Assembly: GCF_008728515.1 (NCBI RefSeq) | Contig: NC_044995.1 | Location: 13,775,104 to 13,839,103 of the forward strand | Direction of reading: 5' to 3' | DNA length: 64,000 nucleotides | From: Papio anubis | Taxonomy: Eukaryota > Chordata > Mammalia > Primates > Cercopithecidae | In this document: piece after piece, positions 33,440 to 43,969 of the stretch | How positions within the stretch are numbered: the stretch's first letter is position 1 | Layout of the letters: the number at the start of each line of letters is the position of its first letter | Made by a program: the position numbers and the translations under genes | The notes under the pieces: model-generated | Database searches by the model: none | What the model was told of the DNA's origin: nothing | What the model saw: only the letters and a program-made list of their open reading frames with translations

Positions 33440-34536
33440 GATGAGTTGGTTTGGAGCAGCTGCCTATTCTCACCCAGGAGTCTCCCAAAACGCTAAGAGG
33501 CTCCCTGGGACCTGGGGAAGAACGCTGGGCACCTCCATCAGAGATCTAGTAGAAAAGGAACCCTTTGTCTCTTCTGCTTGGCTCCTTATCCTTGTGCTGG
33601 CAAGAGGCAGGGAACTGGGAATCTGACTCTCAGCACTGCCCCTCAACTTGTTCTGGCCCTGTGAGCCACACCTGTGTCTTGGCTGTCCCTTCGTGGCTGG
33701 AGGCCTCGGTACCCATGAGGCCCGTCTCTCTCCTGAAGCCTCAGCATCCCCAGGCCAGGGATAGTGCCTTTCCTCCAGGGTTTTCAGAAGTAGCTGTATA
33801 ATGAATGTCACCACCGTGGTTTTACATCACCTAATTTAGGAGGTAGAATGGGAGGAAAGGACATTTTAAGCAACCCACTCAAACCCTGGACCCCCTTCAA
33901 GGCTCCACCACGTTTAAGTGGGAATTGAGCTGATTGTGAGGGAATCAGGGCAGAGGATGGGATGGTGCTCTAGGTAGAGGCCACAGCATGGGTCAGGAGG
34001 TGGGAAGCAGCCTGAGGCAGGCAGAAGAACATTGCTGCCTTTGGTGAAGAGGCTTTGGGGGCAGATTTAGAAAGCCAGGCACAGTCCTTGCAGCTCTGCT
34101 GTCCAGTGTGATCACCACTGGGTACAGGTAGCTATTTAAAATAATTAAAATGAAATGAAATGAAATGTAAACTTCACTTCTGTAGTCACAGTGGCCATGC
34201 ATTTCAGTTGCTCAGTGGCTACTGTATTGGGCCAGTGGCTACTGTATTGGGCAGCACAGAGAACATTTGCATCACTCTAGAAAGGTCTTTTGGACAGGGC
34301 TGGCCTGAAGGTCTGTGAACTCCAGGCTGAGAAGCCTGGACTTTAATCTGAGGGTGGGAAGATTAGGAGGGGGTTTGAACAGGACAGAGGCCAGGGTCAG
34401 AGGTAGGTTTGAGATCTGACCTTTGGGTAACCTTTTCTTGGACATTCCAAGTCCTTTCCCAACTTTTGCCTCATCAACCAAGGGTTACCAGTCTCACTCC
34501 TGTCTCTTTCTGATGAGGATGGTTTTATATTATTAT

Positions 34537-34818
34537 TAGAGACAGAGTCTTGCTCTGTTGCCCAGGCTGAAGTGCAGTGGTGCAATCACTGCTTACTCAG
34601 CCTCGATCTCCTGGGCCCAAGCGATCTTCCTGCTTCCGCCTTCTGAGTAGGTGGGACTACAGGCGTGTACCACCACACCTGAGAAATTTTCTCTTTTTTG
34701 TAGAGATGGACTCTCACTATGTTGCCCAGGCTGGCCTCAAACTCCTGGCCTCAAGCAATCTTCCCACCTTGGCCTCCTAAAGTGCTGGGATTACAGGTGT
34801 TGAGCCACCGCGCCCAGC
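34537..34818 (-). mobile_element. Alu
   Basis: Full length, tail short. Confidence 0.9.
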
Positions 34819-35217
34819 TAAAGCGTGGCTTTAGACTTCACGTTTACTCATTCATTTGCTCATTCACACTCCTACCGATAACTCACCATGTTAGTTTTGT
34901 ACTACTGCTGTAACAAATTATCACAAACTCAGTGGCTTAAAACAATAGAAATTTATGATCTTATAGGTTTGGAGGTCTGAAGTGCAAAATGGGTATCCTT
35001 GGGCTAAAAATCAAGGTAGGCAGGGCTGCATTCCTTCTGGAGATTTGAGGGGAGAATCTGCTTTCTTGTCTTTCCCAGCTTCTAGAAGCTGCCACATTCC
35101 ATTCCCCTTCTATATTCCAGGCCTGCAATGGCCTATTGAGTCCTTCTCATATCCCATCACCCTGACCTTGACTCTTCTGTTCCGTATTTCCACATGTAAA
35201 GATCTTTGTGATTGTAG

Positions 35218-35486
35218 ACCAGGTGCAGTAGCTCACGCCTGTAATCCCAGCACTTTGGGAGGCCGAGGCAGGCGGATCACCCAAGGTTGGGAGTTTGAGA
35301 CCAGCCTGACCAACATGGAGAAACCCCATCTCTACTAAAAATACAAAATGAGTCAGGTGTGGTGGCAAATGCCTGTAATCCCAGCTTCTTGGGAGGCTGA
35401 GGCAGGAGAATCGCTTGAACTTGGGAGGCAGAGGTTGCAGTCTGCCAAGATCATGTTATTGCACTTAAGCCTGGGCAACAAGAGAT
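35218..35486 (+). mobile_element. AluS in MLT1 with duplication
   Basis: 'gatctttgtgatt' occurs at 35202 and 35485. Confidence 0.93.
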
Positions 35487-35535
35487 CTTTGTGATTACAT
35501 TAAGCCTGCCTGGATCATTTGGGATAATCTCCCTG

Positions 35536-35827
35536 TTTTTTGTTTTTGAGACTGAGTCTCTCTCTGTCGCCCAGGCTGGAGTACAGTGGCACATTCTCAG
35601 CTCACTGCAGCCTCCGCCTCCTGAGTTCAAGCAGTTCTCTGCCTTAGCCTCCCGAGTAGCTGGGATTCCAGGCGCCTGCCACCATGCCCAGCTAATTTTT
35701 GTATTTTTAGTAGAGACGAGGTTTCACCATGTTGACCAGGTAGGTCTCGAACTCCTGACTTCAGGTGATCCACCTGCCTCAGCCATCCAAAGTGCTGTAT
35801 TACAGGCATGAGCCACTGTGCCCAGCC
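35536..35827 (-). mobile_element. AluS in MLT1
   Basis: Opposite in orientation to the previous Alu, 50 bases away. Confidence 0.92.
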
Positions 35828-36595
35828 AGGATGTGAACATCTTTGGGAGGCTATTACTCTGCCTACCACAGCCACCATGTGGGAGACACTGGGAAGACAG
35901 TATGAAAAAAACAGACAATAGTCCCCAGTCTCATTGGCCTGACATTGTACAGGGCGACAGAGATGGTGCATGTGCAATGCAGCCTTGGACAGTGGGAAAT
36001 GCTGTGAGAGCAAGGAAAACATAGCATCGTGAGTGACAGCAATGGTAAGGTCTTGGTAGTTTAGATAGGGTGATTGGGGATGGCCTCTTGGAGGACTTAC
36101 AGGGACCTGGGAGAAGTAAGGAGTATCTGAGAGAGCCCTTCCAGGCAGAGGAAAAGCAAGTTCAAAGGCCCTGAGGCAGGAGCGCGCATTATGTGTTCAA
36201 GGAACAGCTGGGTGGGTGTCAGGCTATCAAGAGACCCAGGATCCACCTAGACTCAGGCACTGCCCTGTGGTTTGGTTGCCAATAAATCTCATCTTTCCTG
36301 GCCTCATTTCCCCCATCTGTGAAAGTAAGGTTGGATCAGATCAACGCCCTCTCAAATGAGTATGTGTCTTTGAAACTTTGCTGCTGGTGCGGTTGCTTTG
36401 GAGAAACTCTCCAGCTCACATATACAGCACAGCTCTCTGTATAAACGTGGATACAAGCAGCACTGCTGGGTTAGGAGGACAGAGTAGACCCCTTATCCCT
36501 CCCAGAACCTTCCCCAAAAGGCCTGAGTAGAGTACAGTACAGCAACCTGCTCAGTCCTAGCCCTTATGCTGGACACTTTGTTTTCTCCTACTTTT

Positions 36596-36917
36596 ATTTT
36601 TTATTTATTTTTACTTTTTATTTTTATTTATTTTTTTGATACAGAGTTTCACTTTTTTGCCCAGGCTGGAGTGCAGTGGTGCAATCTTGGCTCACCACAA
36701 CCTCCGGCTCCCAGGTTCAAGCAATTCTCCTGCCTCAGCCTCCCAAGTAGCTGGGATTACAGTCATGCGCCACCACCCCGGCTAATTTTGTATTTTTAGT
36801 AGAGATGGGGTTTCTCCATGTTGATCAGGCTGGTCTTGAACTCCCGACCTCAGGTGATCCACCTGCCTCAGCCTCCCAAAGTGCTGGGATTACAGGCGTG
36901 AGCCACCGTGCCCGGCT
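36596..36917 (-). mobile_element. AluS
   Basis: Long ATTTTT tail; precedes the L1 3' end. Confidence 0.92.
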
Positions 36918-36924
36918 CTCGTAC

Positions 36925-37620
36925 TTTTAAGTTCAGAGGTACACGTGCAGGATGTGCAGTTTTGTTTCATAGGTAAATGTATGCCGTGGTGGTTTGCTGC
37001 ACAGATCATCCCATCACCTGGGTATTAAGCCCAGCATCCATTAGCTATACTTCCTGATGCTCTTCCTAGCCCCTCACCCCCACCCCCTGACAGGCCCCAG
37101 TGTGTGTTGTTCCCCCCATGTGTTCTTTTTTTTTTGTGAGATGGAGTCTCACTCTGTCACCTAGGCTGGAGTGCAGTGGCATGATCTTGGCTCACTGCAA
37201 CCTCTGCCTCTTGGGTTCGAGGGATTCTCGTGCCTCAGCCTCCCGAGTAGCTGGGATTACAGGCGTTTGCCACCATGCCCGGCTAATTTTCGTATTTTTA
37301 GTAGAGAGGGGGTTTTGCCATGTTGGCCAGGCTGGTTTTGAACTCCTGACCTCAGGTGATCTGCCCACCTCCACCTCCCAAAGTGCTGGGATTAGAGGCG
37401 TGAGGCACCATGCCCAGCTGTGTCCATGTGTTCTCATCATTCCGCTCCCACTTATAAGTGAGAACATGCAGTATTTGGTTTTCTGTTCCTGCGTTAGTTT
37501 GCTAAGGATAATGGCTTCCAGCTCCTTCCATGTCCCTGCAAAGGATGTGATCTCATTCCATTTTATGACTGCATAGTATTACCTGGTTTATATGTACCAC
37601 ATGTTCTTTATCTAGTCTAT
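36925..37620 (-). mobile_element. L1 3' end, antisense, split by an Alu
   Basis: 36925-37125 (ggtacacgtgcaggatgtgc) and 37424-37620 (ataagtgagaacatgcagta) are continuous L1 sequence around the Alu at 37126. Confidence 0.85.
37126..37419 (-). mobile_element. AluS inserted in L1
   Basis: Duplicated 'ccatgtgttct' at 37117 and 37424. Confidence 0.95.
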
Positions 37621-37639
37621 GGACACTTTCTACTTTCTC

Positions 37640-37805
37640 CTTCCTCCACAACTTTCAGATCTCAGCTCAAACATTACATCCTCAACAAGGCCTTTCCTAA
37701 CCTCCACTGTATAATAGGATATGCCAGGTACACACTCTTAAAATACTACATCTCATCCATCCTAGTCATAACTTTACATTCATTTATGGTCACATTTACC
37801 TATCT
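37640..37805. mobile_element. L2 fragment
   Basis: 'cagatctcagctcaaacatt' followed by 'caaggcctttcctaacctcc' is characteristic of LINE-2. Confidence 0.6.
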
Positions 37806-37808
37806 TTT

Positions 37809-38139
37809 CTTTTTACTTTTTTTCTTTTTTCTTTTTTTTTTTTTTTTTGAGATGGAGTCTTGCTTTGTCACCCAGGCTGGAGTTCAGTGGTGCAATCTCA
37901 GCTCACTGCAAGCTCCACCTCGGGTTCATGCCATTCTCCTGCCTCAGCCTCCCAAGTAGCTGGGACTACAGGCGCCCGCCACCACGCCCGGCTAATTTTT
38001 TTTTTGTATTTTTTTAGTAGAGACAGGGTTTCACCGTGTTAGCCAGGATGGTCTCGATCTCCTGACCTCGTGATCTGCCCGTCTCGGCCTCCCAAAGTGC
38101 TGGGGGATTACAGGCGTGAGAGCCACCGTGCCCGGCCTA
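37809..38139 (-). mobile_element. AluY
   Basis: Near duplication 'acctatcttttc/acccatcttttc' around it; (CTTTT)n tail. Confidence 0.92.
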
Positions 38140-38149
38140 CCCATCTTTT

Positions 38150-38815
38150 CATCTATGATTTATACTCTTTTGTCTCTTAAGGATATTGTCTCTACTTCTG
38201 GAGTTACTAAGATAATTCTTATTTCCATGTAAATGTTTTTGAGTTTTTCTCTTCAAATTTAGATCTTAAACTCCCAGAAATGTATTTTTGCATATGGTGT
38301 GAGGTAGGGATCTGCAGTAGTTTCCCATTGTTGCTGTAACAAATTGCCATAAGCTTAGTGGCGTTAGACTACACAAGTTAATTTTATTATAGTTCTGGAG
38401 GTCAGTGGTCCAAAATCAGCCTCACTGGCCTAAAATCAAGTGTCAGCAGGGTTGCAATCCTTCTGGAGGCTCTAAGAAGGAATTTATTTCCTTGCCTTTT
38501 GTAGGCAAAATTCCTTGACTTGGGGTCTTCCATCACTCGAATATTTGCTTTTATGATCACCTCTCTCTGTCTCCTGCTTCCCTCTTTCCCATATAAGGAC
38601 CCTTGTGATTATATTGGGCCTATCTGAATAATCAGGATAACTTACCCATCTCAATCACATCTGCAGTGTCCCTTTTGCTACATGCCAGCTAACATACAGG
38701 TTCTGGGGATTCAAATGTGGATATCTTTGGGGGATCATTCTTCTATACAACAGGGGATTCAACTTAATTTTTCCCCATGTCTCTTAGCCTTATTTACTGA
38801 TTAGTCTGTCCATCC
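38150..38815 (-). mobile_element. L1 fragment split by an MLT1 LTR
   Basis: 38150-38315 (tttttgcatatggtgtgagg) and 38753-38815 (cttatttactgattagtctg) are adjacent parts of an antisense L1. Confidence 0.6.
38316..38752 (-). mobile_element. MLT1 (MaLR) LTR, nearly full length
   Basis: From 'gtagtttcccattgttgctg' to 'gggggatcattcttctatac'; it interrupts an L1 that resumes at 38753. Confidence 0.7.
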
Positions 38816-39024
38816 TCCACTCATCCATGTCAGGTCACAACAAACTACAGCCCATAGGCAAAATCCAGCCTACTTAGAATTTTGGTAAATGTTTATTGGA
38901 ACACAGCCATGCTCATTCATTTATGTATTGTAATGTGTGTGGCTGCTTTCCTGCTACAGTGGCAGAGTGGAATAGTTGTGGAAGACACTGTATGGCCCGC
39001 AGAACTTAAAAATGTAACAGATGC

Positions 39025-39639
39025 AGCTGGGTTCAGTGGCTCACGCCTGGAATCCCAGGACATTGGGAGGCCAAGACAGGAGGATCACTTGAGGCTAGGA
39101 GATTGAGGCCAGCCTGGGCAACATAGTGAGACCCCCATCTCTACAAAAAAATTAAAAAAAAATTTAGCTGGGGCCTGGGTGCAGTGGCTCACGTCTGTAA
39201 TCCCAGCACTTTGGGAGGCCAAGGCAGGCGGACCACTTGAGGTCAGGAGTTCGAGACCAGCCTGGCCAACATGGCGAAACCCCATCTCTACTAGAAATAC
39301 AAAAATTAACTGGGCATGGTGGCGCACACCTGAAATCCCAGCTTCTCAGGAGGCTGAGGTAGGAGAATTGCTTGAGCCCGGGAGGCAGAGGTTGCAGTGA
39401 GTGGTGATCATGCCACTGCACTCCAGCCTGGGCAACAGAGCAAGACTCTGTCTCAAAAATAAAAATAAATAAGCCAGGTGTGGTGGTGTGTGCCTGTAGT
39501 CCCAGCTACTTCTGAGGCTGAGGTAGGAGGATCACTTGTGCCCAGGAGTTCAGGGCAATGAGCTGTGATCGTGCCACTGCACTCCAGCCTGGGCAACAGA
39601 GCAAGACCCTGTCTCAAAAAAAAAAAAAAAAAAAAAAAA
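39025..39639 (+). mobile_element. Alu (+) inserted in the MITE, itself split
   Basis: Left arm 39025-39172, right arm 39472-39639 with A-tail; flanked by agatgc duplications (39019-39024 and 39639-39644). Confidence 0.85.
39173..39471 (+). mobile_element. Alu (+) nested in the Alu at 39025-39639
   Basis: Full-length element lying at the mid-Alu A-rich linker of the host Alu. Confidence 0.88.
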
Positions 39640-39965
39640 GATGCTCCTTGACTTACAATGGTGCTACATCCAGATGAACCCATCATAAAGTTGGAAAGTC
39701 CTGATTCAAACCATTGTAAGTCAGGTACCGTCTGTACTGTTTGGCCCTTTATAGAAAAGGTTGCCACTCCCAGATCTACAGGTCCAGTTTGTCATATGTC
39801 AGCATAAGCACAGGTCTGTTTCTGAGCTCTCAGTTGTCTTCCACTGACCTGTTTTCAAGCCAACACCACCAATTTCATTACTGCACAGCTTTGTAATAAT
39901 TTTTGTATCTGGGTTGAGGGGGTGGGGAGCCAAGGCTCTCCTACTTGTTCTTCTAAATGGACTTG

Positions 39966-40096
39966 GGGCCAGGCATGGTGGCTCACACATGTAATCCTAG
40001 CACTTTGGGAGGCCAAAGTGGGAGGACTGCTTGAGTCCAGAAGTTCAGACTAGCCTGGGCAACATAGACCCTATCTCTACATACATACATACATAG
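39966..40096 (+). mobile_element. Alu left monomer
   Basis: Ends in (CATA)n at 40078-40094. Confidence 0.85.
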
Positions 40097-40122
40097 ATGA
40101 ATGAATGACTTGGCTGCTGCTG

Positions 40123-40429
40123 GTTTTTTGTTTTTTGTTTTTTTTTTTTTTGAGGCAGGGTCTCTGTCGCCCAGGCTGGAGTGCAGTGGTGCAACCTTGG
40201 CTCACTGCAACCTCTGCCTCCCGGGTTCAAGCAATTCTTGTACCTCAGCCTCCCCAAGTAGCTGGGATTACAGGTGCACGCCACCACACCCAGCTAGTTT
40301 TTATATTTTTAGTAGAGACGGAGTTTCATCATGCTGGCCAAGCTGGTTTCGAACTCCTGACTTCAAGTGATCCACCTGCCTTGGCCTCCCAAAGTGCTGG
40401 GATTACAGGTCTGAGCCACTCTGCATGGC
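40123..40429 (-). mobile_element. AluS
   Basis: Near duplication 'ggctgctgctggttt/ccgctgctgctttt' brackets this Alu plus the next. Confidence 0.9.
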
Positions 40430-40566
40430 CTGCTGTTTGTATTTTTTTAGTAGAGACGGGGTTTCACCGTGTTAGCCAGGATGGTCTCGATCTCCTGACC
40501 TCGTGATCCACCCGTCTCGGCCTCCCAAAGTGCTGGGATTACAGGCTTGAGCCACCGCGCCCGGCC
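40430..40566 (-). mobile_element. AluY (AluYR-like) head half
   Basis: Only the left-arm half, with 'ggcttgagccaccgcgcccg'. Confidence 0.88.
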
Positions 40567-40589
40567 GCTGCTGCTTTTTAAAATTAGTG

Positions 40590-40692
40590 TCCACTTTCCT
40601 CACTAGACAAGGTCTGTCTTCATTGCTGTGTCCCCAGCACCCCATGCAGGGCCCAGCACACAGGAGGTGCTTAATATTTGTGGAATGAAGAG
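40590..40692. mobile_element. L2 3' end fragment
   Basis: 'ctgtgtccccagcacccc' and 'ggtgcttaatatttgtggaa' match the LINE-2 3' end. Confidence 0.65.
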
Positions 40693-40699
40693 TAGTCCC

Positions 40700-40905
40700 A
40701 TGCTAGCTTGCTCATCTTTATTTTACAATGGGAGAAACAGGCTCTAAGAGGGGAACTGACTTTGCCTGAGGTGTTGCTTGCCCCTTACAAATGCCTTATA
40801 ACCCACCCATTTTACAGCAAAGGCATCTGAGTCCAGAGGAGTGAGAGAGCTTGTCCAAGGCCTGGCAACTTGTAAGAAGTGGGTCAGGGATGGCTCTGAA
40901 TCTTG
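40700..40905 (-). mobile_element. MIR
   Basis: 'ccaaggcctggcaacttgta' and 'attttacagcaaaggcatct' read as reverse MIR. Confidence 0.65.
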
Positions 40906-40909
40906 GGAT

Positions 40910-41203
40910 TTTTTTTCTTTTTCTTTTTGAGATGGGTCTTGCTGTGTCATCCAGACTAGAAGGCAGTGGCACGATCACAGCTCACGGCAGCCTTGACCTG
41001 CCAGCTCAAGTGATCCACCCACCTCAGCTTCCCAAGTAGCTGGGACTATAGGTACATGCCACCACACCCAGCTTTTGTTTTTTTGGTAGAGATGGGGTCT
41101 TGCTATGTTGTCCAGACTGCTCTTGGACTTCTGACTTAAGCTATCCTTTCGCCTTGGCCTCTCAAAGTGCTGGGATTATAGGCGTGAGCCACCACACCCG
41201 ACC
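40910..41203 (-). mobile_element. Alu (AluJ-like)
   Basis: Near duplication 'ctgaatcttggg/ctgaagcttggg'. Confidence 0.9.
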
Positions 41204-41224
41204 TGAAGCTTGGGCTTTTGAATG

Positions 41225-41534
41225 TCTTTTTTTTTTTTTTTTTGGAGACGGAGTCTCGCTCTGTCGCCCAGGCTGGAGTGCAGTGGCCTGGATCTCAGCT
41301 CACTGCAAGCTCCGCCTCCCGGGTTCATGCCATTCTCCTGCCTCAGCCTCCCGAGTAGCTGGGACTACAGGCGCCCGCCACCTCGCCTGGCTTGGTTTTT
41401 TTTTTGTATTTTTTTAGTAGAGATGGGGTTTCACCGTGTTAGCCAGGATGGTCTCGATCTCCTGACCTCGTGATCTGCCCGTCTCAGCCTCCCAAAGTGC
41501 TGGGATTACAGGCTTCAGCCACCGTGCCCGGCCT
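41225..41534 (-). mobile_element. AluY, cercopithecoid-type
   Basis: 'cccgccacctcgcctggctt' variant; duplication 'ttgaatgtcttt' on both sides. Confidence 0.95.
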
Positions 41535-41544
41535 TGAATGTCTT

Positions 41545-41950
41545 TAAATGGTCAGTGGTATACCCTTTTATCACCAAGTGTATCTTGGAGATCTTTCCAC
41601 ATCCGTACATACAGCCCTTTTTTTTTTTTTCCTACTTCTACCTATTCCATTCCATGGCTATAATTCAATAGTCGGTCGTCTGTTCTTGGGCACTTGAGTT
41701 GCTTCCAGTCTTTGGCCACAACAGTCGCACTGCGGTGAACACCCTTATACACTATGCTTTTTTCACATACATGAGTTTATAGAATAAATTTCCACAAGTG
41801 GAAGAGTTGAGACAAGCATGTATTTTCAGTTTCTTAGATACAGTCATATGGCCAAAGTGGAGACACCAATTTAAACTTTTAACAACAAGAGAGCCTGTTT
41901 GCCCACAATCCTCATCAACCCACGATAGTAGCAGACTTTTTACCTTTGCC
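41545..41950 (-). mobile_element. Old L1 fragment, antisense
   Basis: 'ttccattccatggctataat' and 'gccaaagtggagacaccaat' resemble an L1M/L1PB 3' region. Confidence 0.5.
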
Positions 41951-42204
41951 ATGTAAGTGTGTGGGGAGAAGCAGAGACAGGGCTGTCAAAGCACAGCTCC
42001 ATGTCCATGGTTTGAGATCTCCCCAAAGCAGGGGAGCAGAGAGTTCCTCGGGCTTCTGAGTTCGAGCCCAGTATAAATGGCCAATCCCTTGCCTTGCCCT
42101 CTGCCAGCTATCTGGAAGAGGGAGCTCATACGGTCGGTTTTAGAAATCCCACCTCTTACTGGCGAGGGCTGGCGGCAGAGGGGGACAGTGAGCCAAGGGA
42201 GGGC

Positions 42205-42863
42205 TCAGTCTCTCTCCCCTTTGTGCTCCACCTGGTGGTGGCTGCGTTGATGAAGGAGCAGTAAGCGTCTCTGGCCAAAGGCCTGTCCGCAGCTGGAGCA
42301 TCGGTGCCGGGCCGTCGCCTGGCTGCCGGGTGCGGTTGGGGGGTCGTGACATAGGCGATGGGCAGCCAGCTTGGAGGGAAATGAGAAAGCCTTGGGGCAA
42401 TGCGGGCAAGGATAGGGGCGGGCATCGGTGGCGTGGTGCGTGTGGCGGTGGGCCGCCAGCTTGGAAGGGTAGCAGAAGGACTTGGGGCAGTCGGGGCACG
42501 GGTAGGGGCGGGTGGGTGCGTGGGTCCAGAGGTGAGCCGCCAGCTTGGAGCGGTGGCCAAAGGCCTTCGGGCAGTGTGGGCACGGGTGCGGGCGGGCGCC
42601 GCTGTGCGTGAGGCGGTGGGCTGCCAGCTTGGAGGGGTAGGAGAAGGCCTTGGGGCAGTCTGGGCATGGGTGGGGTCGGGCGCCGCCGTGTGCTAAGCGG
42701 TGCGTGGCCAGCTTGGACGGGTACGAGAAGGCCTTGTCACAGTCGGGACAGCGGTGCGGGCGCTGGGGCGGGGGCCGCCGGCGAGGCCTGGGAGGCGCGC
42801 TCGCGGACGCGGTGGGCCCTGGAGCTGACTGGCTGGGCTTCTGCAGTGGGCCCTGGTGGGGAG
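42205..42863 (-). CDS. ZNF575: ZNF575 last coding exon (all zinc fingers)
   Basis: Begins after acceptor ccccag (42864-42869) and completes Ala27; encodes all six fingers and the tga stop at 42207-42205. The frame is also open upstream of the acceptor, see findings. Confidence 0.95.
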
Positions 42864-43463
42864 CTGGGGGACAGGAGGGCTGGTGGGCGCCAGGAAGCAG
42901 CCAACGCCCTGGGCTTAGGCCAGGCTCCGCCACGACTTTGATATTCGAGGGGCTCCTCCAAGTGTACCTGGGCACCTCAAGCATCATATTGAGACTCCCC
43001 AAATTGCATGTTTCTGCTCCCCCTCCCCCCAGGCGTCATTCTGAGGGACTCCAAAGGGTTACTTTCCTGGATCCCAAAGCTCCTAAGGCTTCCTCAAAGC
43101 TACCAACGTATCCGTTTCTAGTGTCTTCCCAGTGATCACCCTGACATCCCGCATGTCATCCCTGCCCCGTCCCTTCTGTAATTTCCTGAGCCCTAGCAAA
43201 TGGTTGCTGAGGCTCTCTCTGAGCCAAATGGGAGGATTTCCCAGAACGTGGCCATTTTTGGGGATCCCAGATAGTCATCACCCTGGGGCCCTCAAATTTT
43301 CACCCTGAGATTCCCCCAGAATGTGATTATCTTGGCCCCTATTCCTGGAGAATGCTCCCTACTCACAGGCGGGGCCACTCTCACCTTCTTTGGTTACCGG
43401 TTCCTTGCCAGTGGGACTAGGATCGGTGGCCCCGGCCGGGGACTCCGCGCCTCGCTCCAGCAT
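42205..43463 (-). CDS. ZNF575: ZNF575, six-finger C2H2 zinc finger protein
   Basis: A predicted sequence-specific DNA-binding nuclear protein of unestablished target. Coding exons on the minus strand, 43463-43385 and 42863-42205, join to 738 nt: 245 aa plus stop, equal to human ZNF575 as recalled. The start ATG (43463) opens MLERGAES and the C-terminus is EHKGERD. After a Pro/Arg-rich N-terminal third come six C2H2 fingers of 21 residues (Cys-X2-Cys-X12-His-X3-His): 65-85, 93-113, 121-141, 149-169, 179-199, 215-235. Linkers are GGARPHP, SGARPHP and APTRPYP rather than TGEKP. There is no KRAB or SCAN domain. It lies tail to tail with XRCC1 and head to head with ETHE1. Confidence 0.95.
43385..43463 (-). 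CDS. ZNF575: ZNF575 first coding exon
   Basis: Encodes residues 1-26 plus one base; donor gtgaga at 43384-43379. A 3' splice site (ccctag) ends at 43481, so this exon probably begins at 43480 with a 17-nt leader. Confidence 0.93.
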
Positions 43464-43610
43464 CTTGCTGGCACAGGAACCTAGGGTCAGGGCGCGGGGT
43501 TGGGGGTGACGGCGGTGATTACCAGCCTGATGGGGATAGGGTTGGAGGGCCTAAAATGAGGGATCAGACTGTTTAGGAGCAAGGTCTGTAAGTATGGGAT
43601 GCTAAGGCGA

Positions 43611-43969
43611 GGGCGGGCTTAGCGGTTGGGCGGAGCCTAAGAGCACAGTGAGCGGGGCTATGCAAATTCAAGCCAGAGGCAGTCCCTTCGCTGTCTAAAC
43701 CCAGGGTTGAAGTGTTTGAGCAGAGTGGGCGGGGTCTCCACAACTAACTCAGCGACCGCCCTGAGCGCGGAGCGGGCGGGGCCTGTGCGCAGAGTGGGCG
43801 GGACCTTCCCCACCAGACCCTGCAGTCCTGGAATGGGCGGAGCTGTACAAATAGGACCAAAGTCTGTTGTTCTGAAACTAGACCCAGGAGGCGGGGGCCT
43901 TCGAGCGGAGTGGGCAGGTCTTTCATCACCGTCCCAGGGGAGGGGCCTATGAGCACAGTGGGCGAGGCT
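43611..43969 (-). repeat. Degenerate array of GC-box units in ZNF575 intron 1
   Basis: About nine copies of a motif like 'gagcagagtgggcggggc' recur at 43611, 43627, 43641, 43718, 43763, 43787, 43829, 43902 and 43951, at irregular 15-75 bp spacing. Most contain GGGCGG, the Sp1/KLF core. Confidence 0.75.

Larger units (their letters stand above)
34885..35875 (-). mobile_element. MLT1 (MaLR) LTR split by two Alus
   Basis: 34885-35217, 35487-35535 and 35828-35875 read as one LTR (gctgtaacaaattatcacaa ... gaacatctttgggaggctat ... tctgcctaccaca). Confidence 0.75.
39018..39734 (+). mobile_element. Short Tigger-type MITE inserted in the hAT element
   Basis: Without the Alus, about 100 bp remain with inverted ends (cag...ttgacttacaatgg at left; ccattgtaagtcagg...gtctg at right) beside TA dinucleotides (39015-39016 and 39735-39736), as for Tc1/mariner-type insertion. 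Confidence 0.65.
38831..39773 (+). mobile_element. hAT (Charlie-type) nonautonomous DNA transposon, interrupted
   Basis: Left part 38831-39017 contains 'ttattggaacacagccatgc' and 'tatggcccgcag'. The right end 39737-39773 (ttggccctttatagaaaagg...actcccag) completes the element, with ends close to the expected CAGGGGTC / GACCCCTG. The middle is displaced by the Tigger-type insertion and two Alus. Confidence 0.7.
33456..42204. other. Intergenic region XRCC1-ZNF575
   Basis: No gene seen. 33456-34536 and 35876-36595 are low-repeat DNA with no conserved frame (36010-36200 resembles an old mammalian repeat). The rest is Alu, L1, L2, MLT1, hAT and Tigger sequence. The 3' UTR end of ZNF575 must lie below 42205, but no clear minus-strand AATAAA is close to the stop. 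Confidence 0.8.

Noticed and set aside
42071..42204. Poly(A) signal for ZNF575 just below the stop codon
   Set aside because: No minus-strand AATAAA near the stop; the nearest clear match (about 40717-40722) is 1.5 kb away beyond two Alus and an L1 remnant, so it was not called.
42400..43135. Plus-strand frames of 98 to 161 codons across ZNF575
   Set aside because: They are antisense shadows of the GC-rich zinc-finger exon.
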